Below, in pieces: positions 8,533-17,213 of a stretch of DNA of 64,000 nt. Position 1 is the first letter of the stretch. Each line of letters opens with the position of its first letter. The DNA lies in NCBI GenBank assembly GCA_002716385.1, contig PBAX01000015.1, positions 1 through 64,000 on the forward strand, given 5' to 3'. The notes beneath the pieces are model-generated. The model saw nothing but the letters and a program-made list of their open reading frames with translations. It ran no database searches and was not told where the DNA came from. This DNA comes from Phycisphaerae bacterium. Its GTDB lineage: Bacteria; Planctomycetota; Phycisphaerae; Phycisphaerales; SM1A02. The translations under genes and the position numbers were made by a program.

Positions 8533-10686
8533 TCAGATCATCAGCAGCGTGATCAACAGCCAGACAGAGGCCGTTAATGGCCAGAAAAACACCTTGAACA
8601 ACCTATTGTGGGTGCTCATGGGATGCAGATGATCTTCGGAAGTCTGGAGAACATAACTGCTGATCACGACCAGCATCATGATTCCGAACACGGAGGCGTT
8701 CAGAGCCTGTTTGTATGGCTGCAGAAGCGATGCTTCTTGGCCGAGGCTGCCGTCGAGCGTGTTGAGTACGAGAACCGCCATGAGCGGTCCAACCACCACC
8801 AGTACCTGCATGGTGTCGTAGCCCAGCCGGCCTCTCCGACTGTCGTGTCGGGTACTCATGAGTGTCAGCACGAACAAAACGGCCAACACCGCAAGTAGCG
8901 GCATGAGATCCTCCAGGATGATGGAGGAAAGATCTCTGAGCGTTGCGAATACGAAGACGCATCGGGGCGCGTTGTTTCCAGCGATTGGTAACGTGACGGC
9001 GGCATCCGCGGGATTCACGGCAGCCATGTACATGCCCATGAATGATTCAATGTAGACCTCGGCAGGGGTCACGACTGTGGATGCCAGACCCGGGGTCAGG
9101 GTGGGGTTCATGGACCAATAGTCGCCGAGATTCGGGAGTAGGAACGTGTTCGACGAATGAGGAGACACATCCATGGGAACTTCCATGACCTGATTGCCGA
9201 AAGGATATAGAGCTGATCGTGTCATTCTTGAAAACTGAGCCTTGAAGCTCAGGCTGACCAGCTCGTGATCGTCAATTCTCTTCTTGTTGAGAAGATTCCA
9301 TTCCTCGCTTGTAGCCGTCGGAAACATGAGAAGATCTGGACGAGGTTCCGGTATGGTAAGCGGCACTTTCAGCCATGCCCGTCCGATGATGGTGCAGCCA
9401 GCTGAGCCGTTGTAATCAACTGCATCGACATAGATGGTGGCATAGCTGGGTTCTATGGTTGTGTTTTGATTCAGTGTCTGCTGGCGGACCAGATAGTCGT
9501 CCCTGAATTCATCGAGTGTATCGACATCGGTGATAGGGATGATGCTTTTGCTGATGGGGGGATCATCCTGTCGGACAATTACCCACAGATACACCAATCC
9601 CACCACCATGATGATCGAAGCCAGTGTCGACATGATGAATAGATTTCGAGTCCTGGGGAGCCACATGCAGAGCACCAGTATGATTCCTGCCATCGCATAG
9701 CTGAGATAGCCGGTGGTCAGGACATTGGGTGCGAATGTCGATTTCATTTCGGGAACAAGTTCATTCTCGTATTGGACAAGGCATATGGCGATGTCCAGAT
9801 TTGGGACGGATATCGAAGAAATGTAGAATCGACTGGTGTAGTCATCGCCCGAAAAGCTGGCTGTGGTCGGCTTGTTCTGTTTGATACTTTGCTTGATCAG
9901 GGGCAAGGCAAATCGATATTCGTCGAATGGAACGATGGTGTCCGAATATGGATTGTTCATCGGATAGCCGAGTACTCTTAATCGATCCTGTTGAAGGCGA
10001 TCAGGAACAACCATGAAACTCCACCCAGTACTGGAAAGATTCATCTCATGCAGCTTCTCATGAAGATTCGACTCTGTGCCATAGCTCCAGATGGCACCGC
10101 CTTCGCTGGGCTTGACGCCCATTTTCAGAGGCATGATCAGCTGTATGCCGTCGTTGAGTTCCCTTGGCAGGAGGCACGGGGACATGACGCCCATTCGAAC
10201 GCCATATTCGGTGATTTGATCCAGACTTTCCCAGTCTGAGGTTGACATCCAGGTTGCTGTTCTCCTCGAGAAGGAGGTACCGCCACTTGATGAAGTCATG
10301 TCTTCAAATCGAAGCTCGAGTACGTATGAATCCTGTCCGTCTTGTGCCGGAACGAGTATCCCCACACAGCTGGAAAAGTCATTGGGGTTCTCGATGTACT
10401 CCTGCATAATGTTCTTGAGCTGTGATTCATCTCCGGCTTTCCAGGCCTCCTGAAGTCTTTTCAGCACATTAGAGGCGATGAGCGTCTCACTTTTCATGAT
10501 CTTCTCAGCCCCATCACAGGCACCGCAAGCCCTCTCCATGGCTTTCGCTCTAACGCTGTTCAGCATGTTGGTGTCCTTGATGAACATCAGGACGCCCATG
10601 ATGAAAAGCCATGCGACGAAAGCCGTCATGAGGCATTTCAGCAGGAGCTTGACGAGGGTTTTTTTCTTGGTTCGGAGGGCATTCAT
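8533..10686 (-). CDS. Large multi-TM membrane protein with extracytoplasmic Cache-like region; no recognisable output domain
   Basis: Start chosen at MNALRTKKKTLVKLL; N-terminal TM, long soluble region ('DLDIAICLVQYENELVPEMKSTFAPN'), then several TM helices at the middle and C-terminus. Confidence 0.55.
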   Translation of the reverse strand: MNALRTKKKTLVKLLLKCLMTAFVAWLFIMGVLMFIKDTNMLNSVRAKAMERACGACDGAEKIMKSETLIASNVLKRLQEAWKAGDESQLKNIMQEYIENPNDFSSCVGILVPAQDGQDSYVLELRFEDMTSSSGGTSFSRRTATWMSTSDWESLDQITEYGVRMGVMSPCLLPRELNDGIQLIMPLKMGVKPSEGGAIWSYGTESNLHEKLHEMNLSSTGWSFMVVPDRLQQDRLRVLGYPMNNPYSDTIVPFDEYRFALPLIKQSIKQNKPTTASFSGDDYTSRFYISSISVPNLDIAICLVQYENELVPEMKSTFAPNVLTTGYLSYAMAGIILVLCMWLPRTRNLFIMSTLASIIMVVGLVYLWVIVRQDDPPISKSIIPITDVDTLDEFRDDYLVRQQTLNQNTTIEPSYATIYVDAVDYNGSAGCTIIGRAWLKVPLTIPEPRPDLLMFPTATSEEWNLLNKKRIDDHELVSLSFKAQFSRMTRSALYPFGNQVMEVPMDVSPHSSNTFLLPNLGDYWSMNPTLTPGLASTVVTPAEVYIESFMGMYMAAVNPADAAVTLPIAGNNAPRCVFVFATLRDLSSIILEDLMPLLAVLAVLFVLTLMSTRHDSRRGRLGYDTMQVLVVVGPLMAVLVLNTLDGSLGQEASLLQPYKQALNASVFGIMMLVVISSYVLQTSEDHLHPMSTHNRLFKVFFWPLTASVWLLITLLMI

Positions 10687-10777
10687 GAGGATGTGGCACT
10701 CAGATGATGGTTGGAATCCAATGGTACCAAGCGGGTGGAGTACCAGAGATGCATCCGGGCGGGTATCCTCCTGATCC

Positions 10778-11149
10778 ATGGAATTCATACCCCACGAAAT
10801 TGATGAGGACGTCTTCGTACTTGTGGCCGATGGCGGGATCAACCGTGAGAACGCGAAGTCCTTCACGGAAGATGTGGAATCCATGGTGGCCAACGGTTTC
10901 AGCAAGCTGATCATCGACTGTTCAAAACTGGACTACATCTCCAGCACTGGTCTGGGCACATTGCTGGTTCTCCACAAGAGAATGAAGGCGGCAGGTGGTG
11001 ACGTGAAGCTGTGCAGCCTCAAGGGCATAGTGGCACAGGCTCTTCAGCTGATCCGTCTTGATCACCTGTTTGGGATCTATCCAGATCTCGGGCAGGCTCG
11101 ACTCGCGTTCAGATCCGATGATGCGCAAGCCGAAGATTGGGAGTCTTGA
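10778..11149 (+). CDS. STAS-domain anti-sigma factor antagonist
   Basis: 'KLIIDCSKLDYISSTGLGTLLVLHKRMKAAGGDVKLCSLKGIVAQALQLIRLDHLFGIYP'. Confidence 0.9.
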   Translation: MEFIPHEIDEDVFVLVADGGINRENAKSFTEDVESMVANGFSKLIIDCSKLDYISSTGLGTLLVLHKRMKAAGGDVKLCSLKGIVAQALQLIRLDHLFGIYPDLGQARLAFRSDDAQAEDWES

Positions 11150-11153
11150 GCGG

Positions 11154-11915
11154 ATGTCTTCCTTGTTCGACTTGAGTGGACGGACGGCGCTCGTAACGGG
11201 AAGTACGAGGGGTCTTGGGCGTGCCATGGCATTTTCACTGGCCCAGTGCGGTGCCAGAGTTGTCTTGAACTATGCAAATGACCGTGCGCGTGGACTGGCC
11301 TGTCACGATTCGTTCAAGGAGGCAGGGCATGAAGCAATGCTCGTGGGGGCATCAGTCATTGATCAAGATGACGTGGACAGGCTGGTTGCAGAGGTGGAAT
11401 CCGAATTCGGGGGAATTGATATTCTCGTGGTGAACGCCACTCCTCAGCAGCCCCAGAATCCGATTGAGTCGTACGACTGGGAATTCCATCAGCAGATGAT
11501 CGATTACTTTCTCAAGAGTCCGTATCTGCTGGCTCGTCGAGTCCTTCCGCACATGAAACAACAGCGGTGGGGTCGAATCATAAACATCGGGTCCGAAGTA
11601 CTTGCACGTGGGATCGGCAATTTCAGCCCCTATGTCGCCGCCAAGGGGGCTCAGAACGGGTGGACGAGATCAATGGCTACCGAGTTGGCGCCCCACGGGG
11701 TGACGGTGAACATGATCTCTCCAGGCTGGATACCGGTCGAAAGGCATGCCGGTGCATCGCAGTCCAAGATCGACTCGTACCAGTCCCGCGTTCCAGCTGG
11801 CCGCATGGGTGTGCCCGAGGATCTGGCAGGGTCAGTCGCGTTCCTCGCAAGCGAGTCGTCTGGTTTCGTCACGGGTCAGAACATACACGTCAACGGTGGT
11901 CTCACCACCTTCTGA
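11154..11915 (+). CDS. SDR family oxidoreductase
   Basis: 'RTALVTGSTRGLGRAMAFSLAQCGARVVLNY', 'YVAAKGAQNGWTRSMATELAPHGVTVNMISPGWI', 'FLASESSGFVTGQNIHVNGG'. Confidence 0.92.
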   Translation: MSSLFDLSGRTALVTGSTRGLGRAMAFSLAQCGARVVLNYANDRARGLACHDSFKEAGHEAMLVGASVIDQDDVDRLVAEVESEFGGIDILVVNATPQQPQNPIESYDWEFHQQMIDYFLKSPYLLARRVLPHMKQQRWGRIINIGSEVLARGIGNFSPYVAAKGAQNGWTRSMATELAPHGVTVNMISPGWIPVERHAGASQSKIDSYQSRVPAGRMGVPEDLAGSVAFLASESSGFVTGQNIHVNGGLTTF

Positions 11916-11954
11916 GCGTGATTACCTCTGAGATCGACATGGAGGACGATACGC

Positions 11955-14900
11955 ATGGCATTCAGATCAGTGGCGAATCTTGCAGCGTTCATCTCTCTGC
12001 ATCTTTGTCTGGTCTCCGTACATGCTCAATCGACTCCCTGGGATTCGATGGACTACGGCCCCTTCCTCTCTTCCGCCGTTGAAGTGGAGCCTGGAAACAT
12101 CGCCTACAAGGGGATAGCGGTTCCGATCGGGAGGACGCCAGAGGGCGAAGCAACGATGCTCTTCGATACCGACCTTCTGCGCTGGGCAGGTGGATGGCGA
12201 GGTGATGGTGTCGATCTTCGCGGAATCGTCTATGACGGCCCTCACGGAGTTCATCCAGACATAGAGGGGGTGCTTGATTGGAGTCTGGATTCAAGGCCGG
12301 GCGTGTCCACTTCAGGTGAATTCGTCGATATCAGATCATGGAAGTACGGCCCCATGAATCCTCGAGATGGTAGGTGGAACGGTATTCGTCTCAATGGGGA
12401 GCAGGTGGCCTTTTCCTATCGCGCCGGCGACACTGAGATTCTTGAGACTCCCGGCCTGCTTCAGCTCAATGGTCTCTCCGCATACACGAGAACCATTTCG
12501 ATCGACGGTACGGACAGAGAGCTGATGTTGAAGATCCTCGGTTCGCATCGGGATTCGATGAGATCGCTGGAGTCCTACGGCTTCGATTCCCTGAGTAACG
12601 GAAAAGGGCAGCGATTCGGTGTCGTGCTGCAGGAATCGGGTGATCCATTCCTTGCCATCGGACTCGTACAAGCCTCGTTCGATGATGCCCGAATCGTTCA
12701 GATCGGTTCGGAAATCGTCCTGAAGACGATGCCGAGAGCCAGATCTGGTGCTGAATTGTTCATGATTCTGATCAGTCCTATTGAACGAACGAAGGATCTT
12801 GTCACATTCACTCAACTGCTCGAGCAAGTGAAGTTGCCTGTGGATCTTGATCATTTCATTAATCCAACCCGGTCAAACCACAATCAGACTGGGCATTCGA
12901 TCAACACGGTAGTATCGCCATACTCCTTGGAACGTGACGAGGCGGCTGTCCAGGCGATCACTCGAAGCAAAGAGGAAGCTTCTCTCGTATATCCATTGCC
13001 TGCAGTTGCAGGAAGTCAATTCGGCATCCATGACATCGCGGGTAATCCGCTTCAGTCTAGGGAGATCTCGGCCGATGCGGCTTATGTGGTTGCTGTGCCG
13101 CCTTCCACGCAGTTGAAGGATCGTCCATTCGCATCATGGTCTTTCGACAAGGGAGAAGGGGATCGGGTTCGAAATCAGATGACTGGTCGTCGGGATCTTC
13201 TGCTGAAAGGTGCGACCTGGAGAAGAGGGCTGAAGGGGCGGTGTCTCGATTTCGATGGAACCGACATGGCGACGTGGTCGAGTTCGAGGCCTTTCAGGCT
13301 CAAGAATTCAGACATGACCTTCGCAGCATGGATCTCGACAAGATCGGATGGCACGATCATGTCGATAATGAGTCAGAAGGACCTCTGGTCACCCGGCGAG
13401 ATTGCTTTCTTCATCCGTGATGGTCGTTTGGCCTTCGACATCGGGTGGGAGGGTGTGATCGAAGGCGAGGCGGTCATCACGGATGGTGCATGGCATCACG
13501 TCGCGTTCGCCTGGTCGCATGCGGATCAGCGGGTAGATCTCTATGTCAATGGCATTCACGACGGCACCGGCAACCTGTCGCCGGGAACCATGCCTGACAA
13601 GCCGGTTCTTCACCTTGGCTGTGGGGCGGAGGACTTTCCCGCTTCATCCCATTTCAGTGGTTTCATGGAGGGAGTCGAGCTCTTCGATTCCGTTCTGGAT
13701 GCCAGTGAGATACGGACGCAAGCGGCAGATTCGGGTTCACCATTGGTTGATGCTTGGATTCTCGAGGGAGAAATCGATGGCGCAAGATGGGTCAAGGGGT
13801 CGTCTGGCGTGGTGGCATTGCATCTGCCGGAGAGTGATCGGGACCAAACAGCTGATCTTCATTACTGGCACGGGCCCCAGGCCGCTCTGTTGCAGACGAT
13901 GCTTGATCTCGAGAACTCGAGGGTCATCCACAAGGCTTTCCGGATCGAGGAAATGGAGCGTCCGGTCGAGACGCCCACGAATTCTTGGATGCGATTCGGT
14001 GCCTTGGATTTTCTCCCTGGTCGGGACGGAATCGTCGTCACAACGTGGAGTGGCGAGGTCTGGTTGATTGAGCCAGATGGTGAGGATCGATCGGCTCTCC
14101 AATGGACAAGGATCGCTTCCGGATTGAATCAACCACTTGGAATAGCGGTTAGAAACGACGAGATTCTCGTCCTTGGTCGTGATCAGGTCACTCGACTGGT
14201 GGATCTCAATGGCGATCTCGTCACGGACTTCTACGAGAACATCAACAACGACAGCATGAATTCCGAACATTTTCACGAGCCGGCGACCGGTCTGCAGATC
14301 GATCAGTCGGGTCGTCTGTACTACCTGAAGGCTGCCCGGCATGCGAAGGATGCCTGTCATCCACATCATGGGACGCTCGTTCGAATTTCGGATGATGGAA
14401 GCGAGTCTACGGTTCTGGCTTCCGGCTTTCGGGCTCCCAATGGCTTGTTGGTGGATGAGAACGACGTGTACTTCTGTTCGGACCAGGAAGGGCACTGGAT
14501 GCCGGCGAACAGGATAAATCGAATTGAACCGGGTGGTTTCTACGGCAACAAGTGGACGGGGCATGAGGATCGCGATCGAACGGACTACGACCGCCCACTT
14601 GCATGGATTCATCCGAGTGTCGATCGTTCCCCTTCATCACAGCTGCGCATTGATGATCCTTCCTGGGGAATGCTCGATGGAAGACTGCTAGGTTTGTCTT
14701 ATGGAACGGGAGCCGTCTATCTGATCCTTGAGGATGAAGTTGACGGCGTACATCAGGGAGGTGTGGTTCCGCTGCCGATTAAGGTTCCCACCGGCTTGAT
14801 GTCCGGGCGGTTCAATCAAACGGACGGCTCGCTCTACCTGTGCGGTCTGGTCGGCTGGTCCTCCGATGCCCGACAGGATGGTGGTCTCTATCGAGTGACT

Positions 14901-15290
14901 CCGCTTGGTGGTCTGCCCCCCTTGCCTCTGGAGGTTCAGGCGGTCTCAGATGGGCTGGTTCTGTCCTTCAATGAGCCATTGGATCGGGAGGCGGAAGAGG
15001 TGGGGCGATGGAACGTGGAAGCCTGGAACTACCTGTGGTCGGAACGGTACGGCTCACCCGACATCAAGCTTGCCGGTGATCAGGAGGGCCGTTCCATCAT
15101 GTCCGTCAAGTCGGTCCGCTTGTCGCCGGATCGTCGCAAGGCCTGGCTTAATATCCCCGACATGACGACGGCCATGCAGATGCAGATCGACTACGTGCTG
15201 CCGTTTTCAGGCCGTGAACACGAGGGATTCGCCCACTTGACCGTTCACGGGCTTCATGACGTATCCGGTCGATCGAAACTGGTGAAATAG
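11955..15290 (+). CDS. Large secreted protein: internal LamG/concanavalin-like domain plus C-terminal PVC-type beta-propeller region
   Basis: LamG: 'FASWSFDKGEGDRVRNQMTGRRDLLL...GAWHHVAFAWSHADQRVDLYVNGIHDGTGNL'; propeller: 'ALDFLPGRDGIVVTTWSGEVWLIE', 'SGLNQPLGIAVRND', 'ASGFRAPNGLLVDENDVYFCSDQEGHWMPANRINRIEPGGFYG'. Confidence 0.75.
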   Translation: MAFRSVANLAAFISLHLCLVSVHAQSTPWDSMDYGPFLSSAVEVEPGNIAYKGIAVPIGRTPEGEATMLFDTDLLRWAGGWRGDGVDLRGIVYDGPHGVHPDIEGVLDWSLDSRPGVSTSGEFVDIRSWKYGPMNPRDGRWNGIRLNGEQVAFSYRAGDTEILETPGLLQLNGLSAYTRTISIDGTDRELMLKILGSHRDSMRSLESYGFDSLSNGKGQRFGVVLQESGDPFLAIGLVQASFDDARIVQIGSEIVLKTMPRARSGAELFMILISPIERTKDLVTFTQLLEQVKLPVDLDHFINPTRSNHNQTGHSINTVVSPYSLERDEAAVQAITRSKEEASLVYPLPAVAGSQFGIHDIAGNPLQSREISADAAYVVAVPPSTQLKDRPFASWSFDKGEGDRVRNQMTGRRDLLLKGATWRRGLKGRCLDFDGTDMATWSSSRPFRLKNSDMTFAAWISTRSDGTIMSIMSQKDLWSPGEIAFFIRDGRLAFDIGWEGVIEGEAVITDGAWHHVAFAWSHADQRVDLYVNGIHDGTGNLSPGTMPDKPVLHLGCGAEDFPASSHFSGFMEGVELFDSVLDASEIRTQAADSGSPLVDAWILEGEIDGARWVKGSSGVVALHLPESDRDQTADLHYWHGPQAALLQTMLDLENSRVIHKAFRIEEMERPVETPTNSWMRFGALDFLPGRDGIVVTTWSGEVWLIEPDGEDRSALQWTRIASGLNQPLGIAVRNDEILVLGRDQVTRLVDLNGDLVTDFYENINNDSMNSEHFHEPATGLQIDQSGRLYYLKAARHAKDACHPHHGTLVRISDDGSESTVLASGFRAPNGLLVDENDVYFCSDQEGHWMPANRINRIEPGGFYGNKWTGHEDRDRTDYDRPLAWIHPSVDRSPSSQLRIDDPSWGMLDGRLLGLSYGTGAVYLILEDEVDGVHQGGVVPLPIKVPTGLMSGRFNQTDGSLYLCGLVGWSSDARQDGGLYRVTPLGGLPPLPLEVQAVSDGLVLSFNEPLDREAEEVGRWNVEAWNYLWSERYGSPDIKLAGDQEGRSIMSVKSVRLSPDRRKAWLNIPDMTTAMQMQIDYVLPFSGREHEGFAHLTVHGLHDVSGRSKLVK

Positions 15291-15402
15291 GGTTGAATCC
15301 CCGGGACAGTGTCTATTCATTTGGATTCGGACATTCGCCGTTTTTCCAACAGGCGGTGCATCCCTTGTTTCATGACCATCTCCGGGCGGGTAGTCTGGAG
15401 AC

Positions 15403-16842
15403 ATGAACATATTCACCTGCTTGTTGCTGCTTCTGGGATTTCAGGTTGACGCTCCCCCTGACAAGGCGTCAAGGCCGAATGTCGTCATCATCTTCGTCGA
15501 TGACATGGGATGGGGTGATATTCCATCTCAGGGTGCTACTGGATGGAGCATGCCCAACATCGAACGTCTCGAGGAGGAGGGGACGCGATTCACGCGATTT
15601 CATGTGGCTCAGCCGGTCTGCTCCGCTTCGAGAGCCGCCTTGTTGACGGGTTGTTATCCGAACAGGATCGGTATCCATGGCGCACTGCCACCCTCCGCCA
15701 AGTATGGGATACATGAAGATGAGACGACGATGGCGGAGCTGTTCAAATCAAAGGGATATGCCACGGGCATGTTCGGCAAATGGCACCTCGGGCATCATCG
15801 GCAGTTTCTTCCGATACATCATGGTTTCGATGAATATCTTGGAATTCCGTATTCAAACGACATGTGGCCGGGACATCCCGTGACGCCCAAGAACTGGCCA
15901 AAGCTGCCCTTGATCGAAGGTGACCAGACGATCGAGATCATCGAGGACTACGAGGACCAGGATGCGATCACCCGTCGGTTGACGGAGCGTTCGGTTGATT
16001 TCATAAATCGCCACTCGGATGCGCCCTTCTTCCTCTATCTGGCCCATCCCCAGCCGCACGTGCCGCTTGGTGCTGATGCTCGATTCAAGGGAAGCAGCGA
16101 GCAGGGCTTCTATGGAGATGTGATGCAGGAGCTGGACTGGTCGCTTGGTCAGGTGCTTCAGGCGTTGGATGAGAAGGGGATCGCCGATGAAACACTGGTC
16201 GTCTTCACATCTGACAATGGTCCATGGATCAACTACGGGGATCATGCTGGTACAACGGGTCACCTTCGGGAGGCCAAAGGTACCACCTTCGGGGGTGGTG
16301 TCCGGGTTCCATGTGTTGCACGCTGGCCTGGACACGTCCGCGAAAATCACGTGAACGACATCAACTGGATGACCATCGATCTCTTTCCAACCGTGGCGGG
16401 GATCATCGATGCCGAACTTCCCGAGCATACAATTGATGGCAGGGATGCCATCAGTGTCTTGAGGAGCGAGCAGGGGGCGACCTCGCCGCAGGACGTCTAT
16501 CTTTTCTATTACGGCCGGAACAATCTGGAGGCCATACAGTGGGGCCGTTGGCGACTGCATCTTCCGCATACCTACAGGTCCATGGAAGGTCGTCCGGGTG
16601 GCACGGGCGGCAAGCCTACCGCCTATACCTACGGGATCGAACAGCCGATGGCCCTGTACGACATTCTGATCGATCCGGGTGAGACCACCGACGTGAAGGA
16701 GGCCCATTCGGAAGTCGTCACTCGCATGCTTGAGCTGGTGGAATCGGCGCGAGCCGATCTGGGGGATTCCTTGACGGAGCGTCAGGGGGCGGGCGTCCGC
16801 GAGCCTGGCCGTCTGCCGGATGAGGAAGAGGCTGCTGGCTGA
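15403..16842 (+). CDS. Sulfatase (arylsulfatase A-like)
   Basis: 'NVVIIFVDDMGWGDI', sulfatase signature 'CSASRAALLTGCYPNRIG', 'GMFGKWHLGHH', 'VVFTSDNGPW'. Confidence 0.93.
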   Translation: MNIFTCLLLLLGFQVDAPPDKASRPNVVIIFVDDMGWGDIPSQGATGWSMPNIERLEEEGTRFTRFHVAQPVCSASRAALLTGCYPNRIGIHGALPPSAKYGIHEDETTMAELFKSKGYATGMFGKWHLGHHRQFLPIHHGFDEYLGIPYSNDMWPGHPVTPKNWPKLPLIEGDQTIEIIEDYEDQDAITRRLTERSVDFINRHSDAPFFLYLAHPQPHVPLGADARFKGSSEQGFYGDVMQELDWSLGQVLQALDEKGIADETLVVFTSDNGPWINYGDHAGTTGHLREAKGTTFGGGVRVPCVARWPGHVRENHVNDINWMTIDLFPTVAGIIDAELPEHTIDGRDAISVLRSEQGATSPQDVYLFYYGRNNLEAIQWGRWRLHLPHTYRSMEGRPGGTGGKPTAYTYGIEQPMALYDILIDPGETTDVKEAHSEVVTRMLELVESARADLGDSLTERQGAGVREPGRLPDEEEAAG

Positions 16843-17213
16843 AGTCCGGGGCCACGGATCTCTGGGACCGAGCATTCCATGTGCGGACTGGCTGTGTCTG
16901 GTGCACTCCGGAAGGCCAGCCAGTGGCTCTGTAGCCGCCAAATTGGCTCATTTGAGCCAATGCCCCCGACCAAATGCATAAACATAACCCTCTTTTCAGC
17001 AGGCATTTATCTCAATAGGCCGGAAAACTTCCTGGAATCGGTGTTTTAACTGTGAGGAAGGTCGTTCTGGCGCAGAGAACTAGTGAGCGAAGAGTTTGTC
17101 ACCAGTCAACTCCCGGGAGGGAAATCAAGGCCAACGGATGCTTCCAGTGGTCGGGCGGTGATTGCGTAAGGCTCTTCGGAACGAGTCACTCAATTGTGTT
17201 GGAGATCAATACC

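Noticed and set aside
10687-10914. N-terminal 76 aa of the ORF-track call 8533..10914
   Set aside because: Overlaps the divergent STAS gene and its upstream region; a better start with TM segment is at 10686 (MNALRTKKKTLVKLL).
13737-14612. 291-aa minus-strand ORF
   Set aside because: Antisense to the LamG/propeller gene; no recognisable domain.
15853-16941. 362-aa minus-strand ORF
   Set aside because: Antisense shadow of the sulfatase gene.
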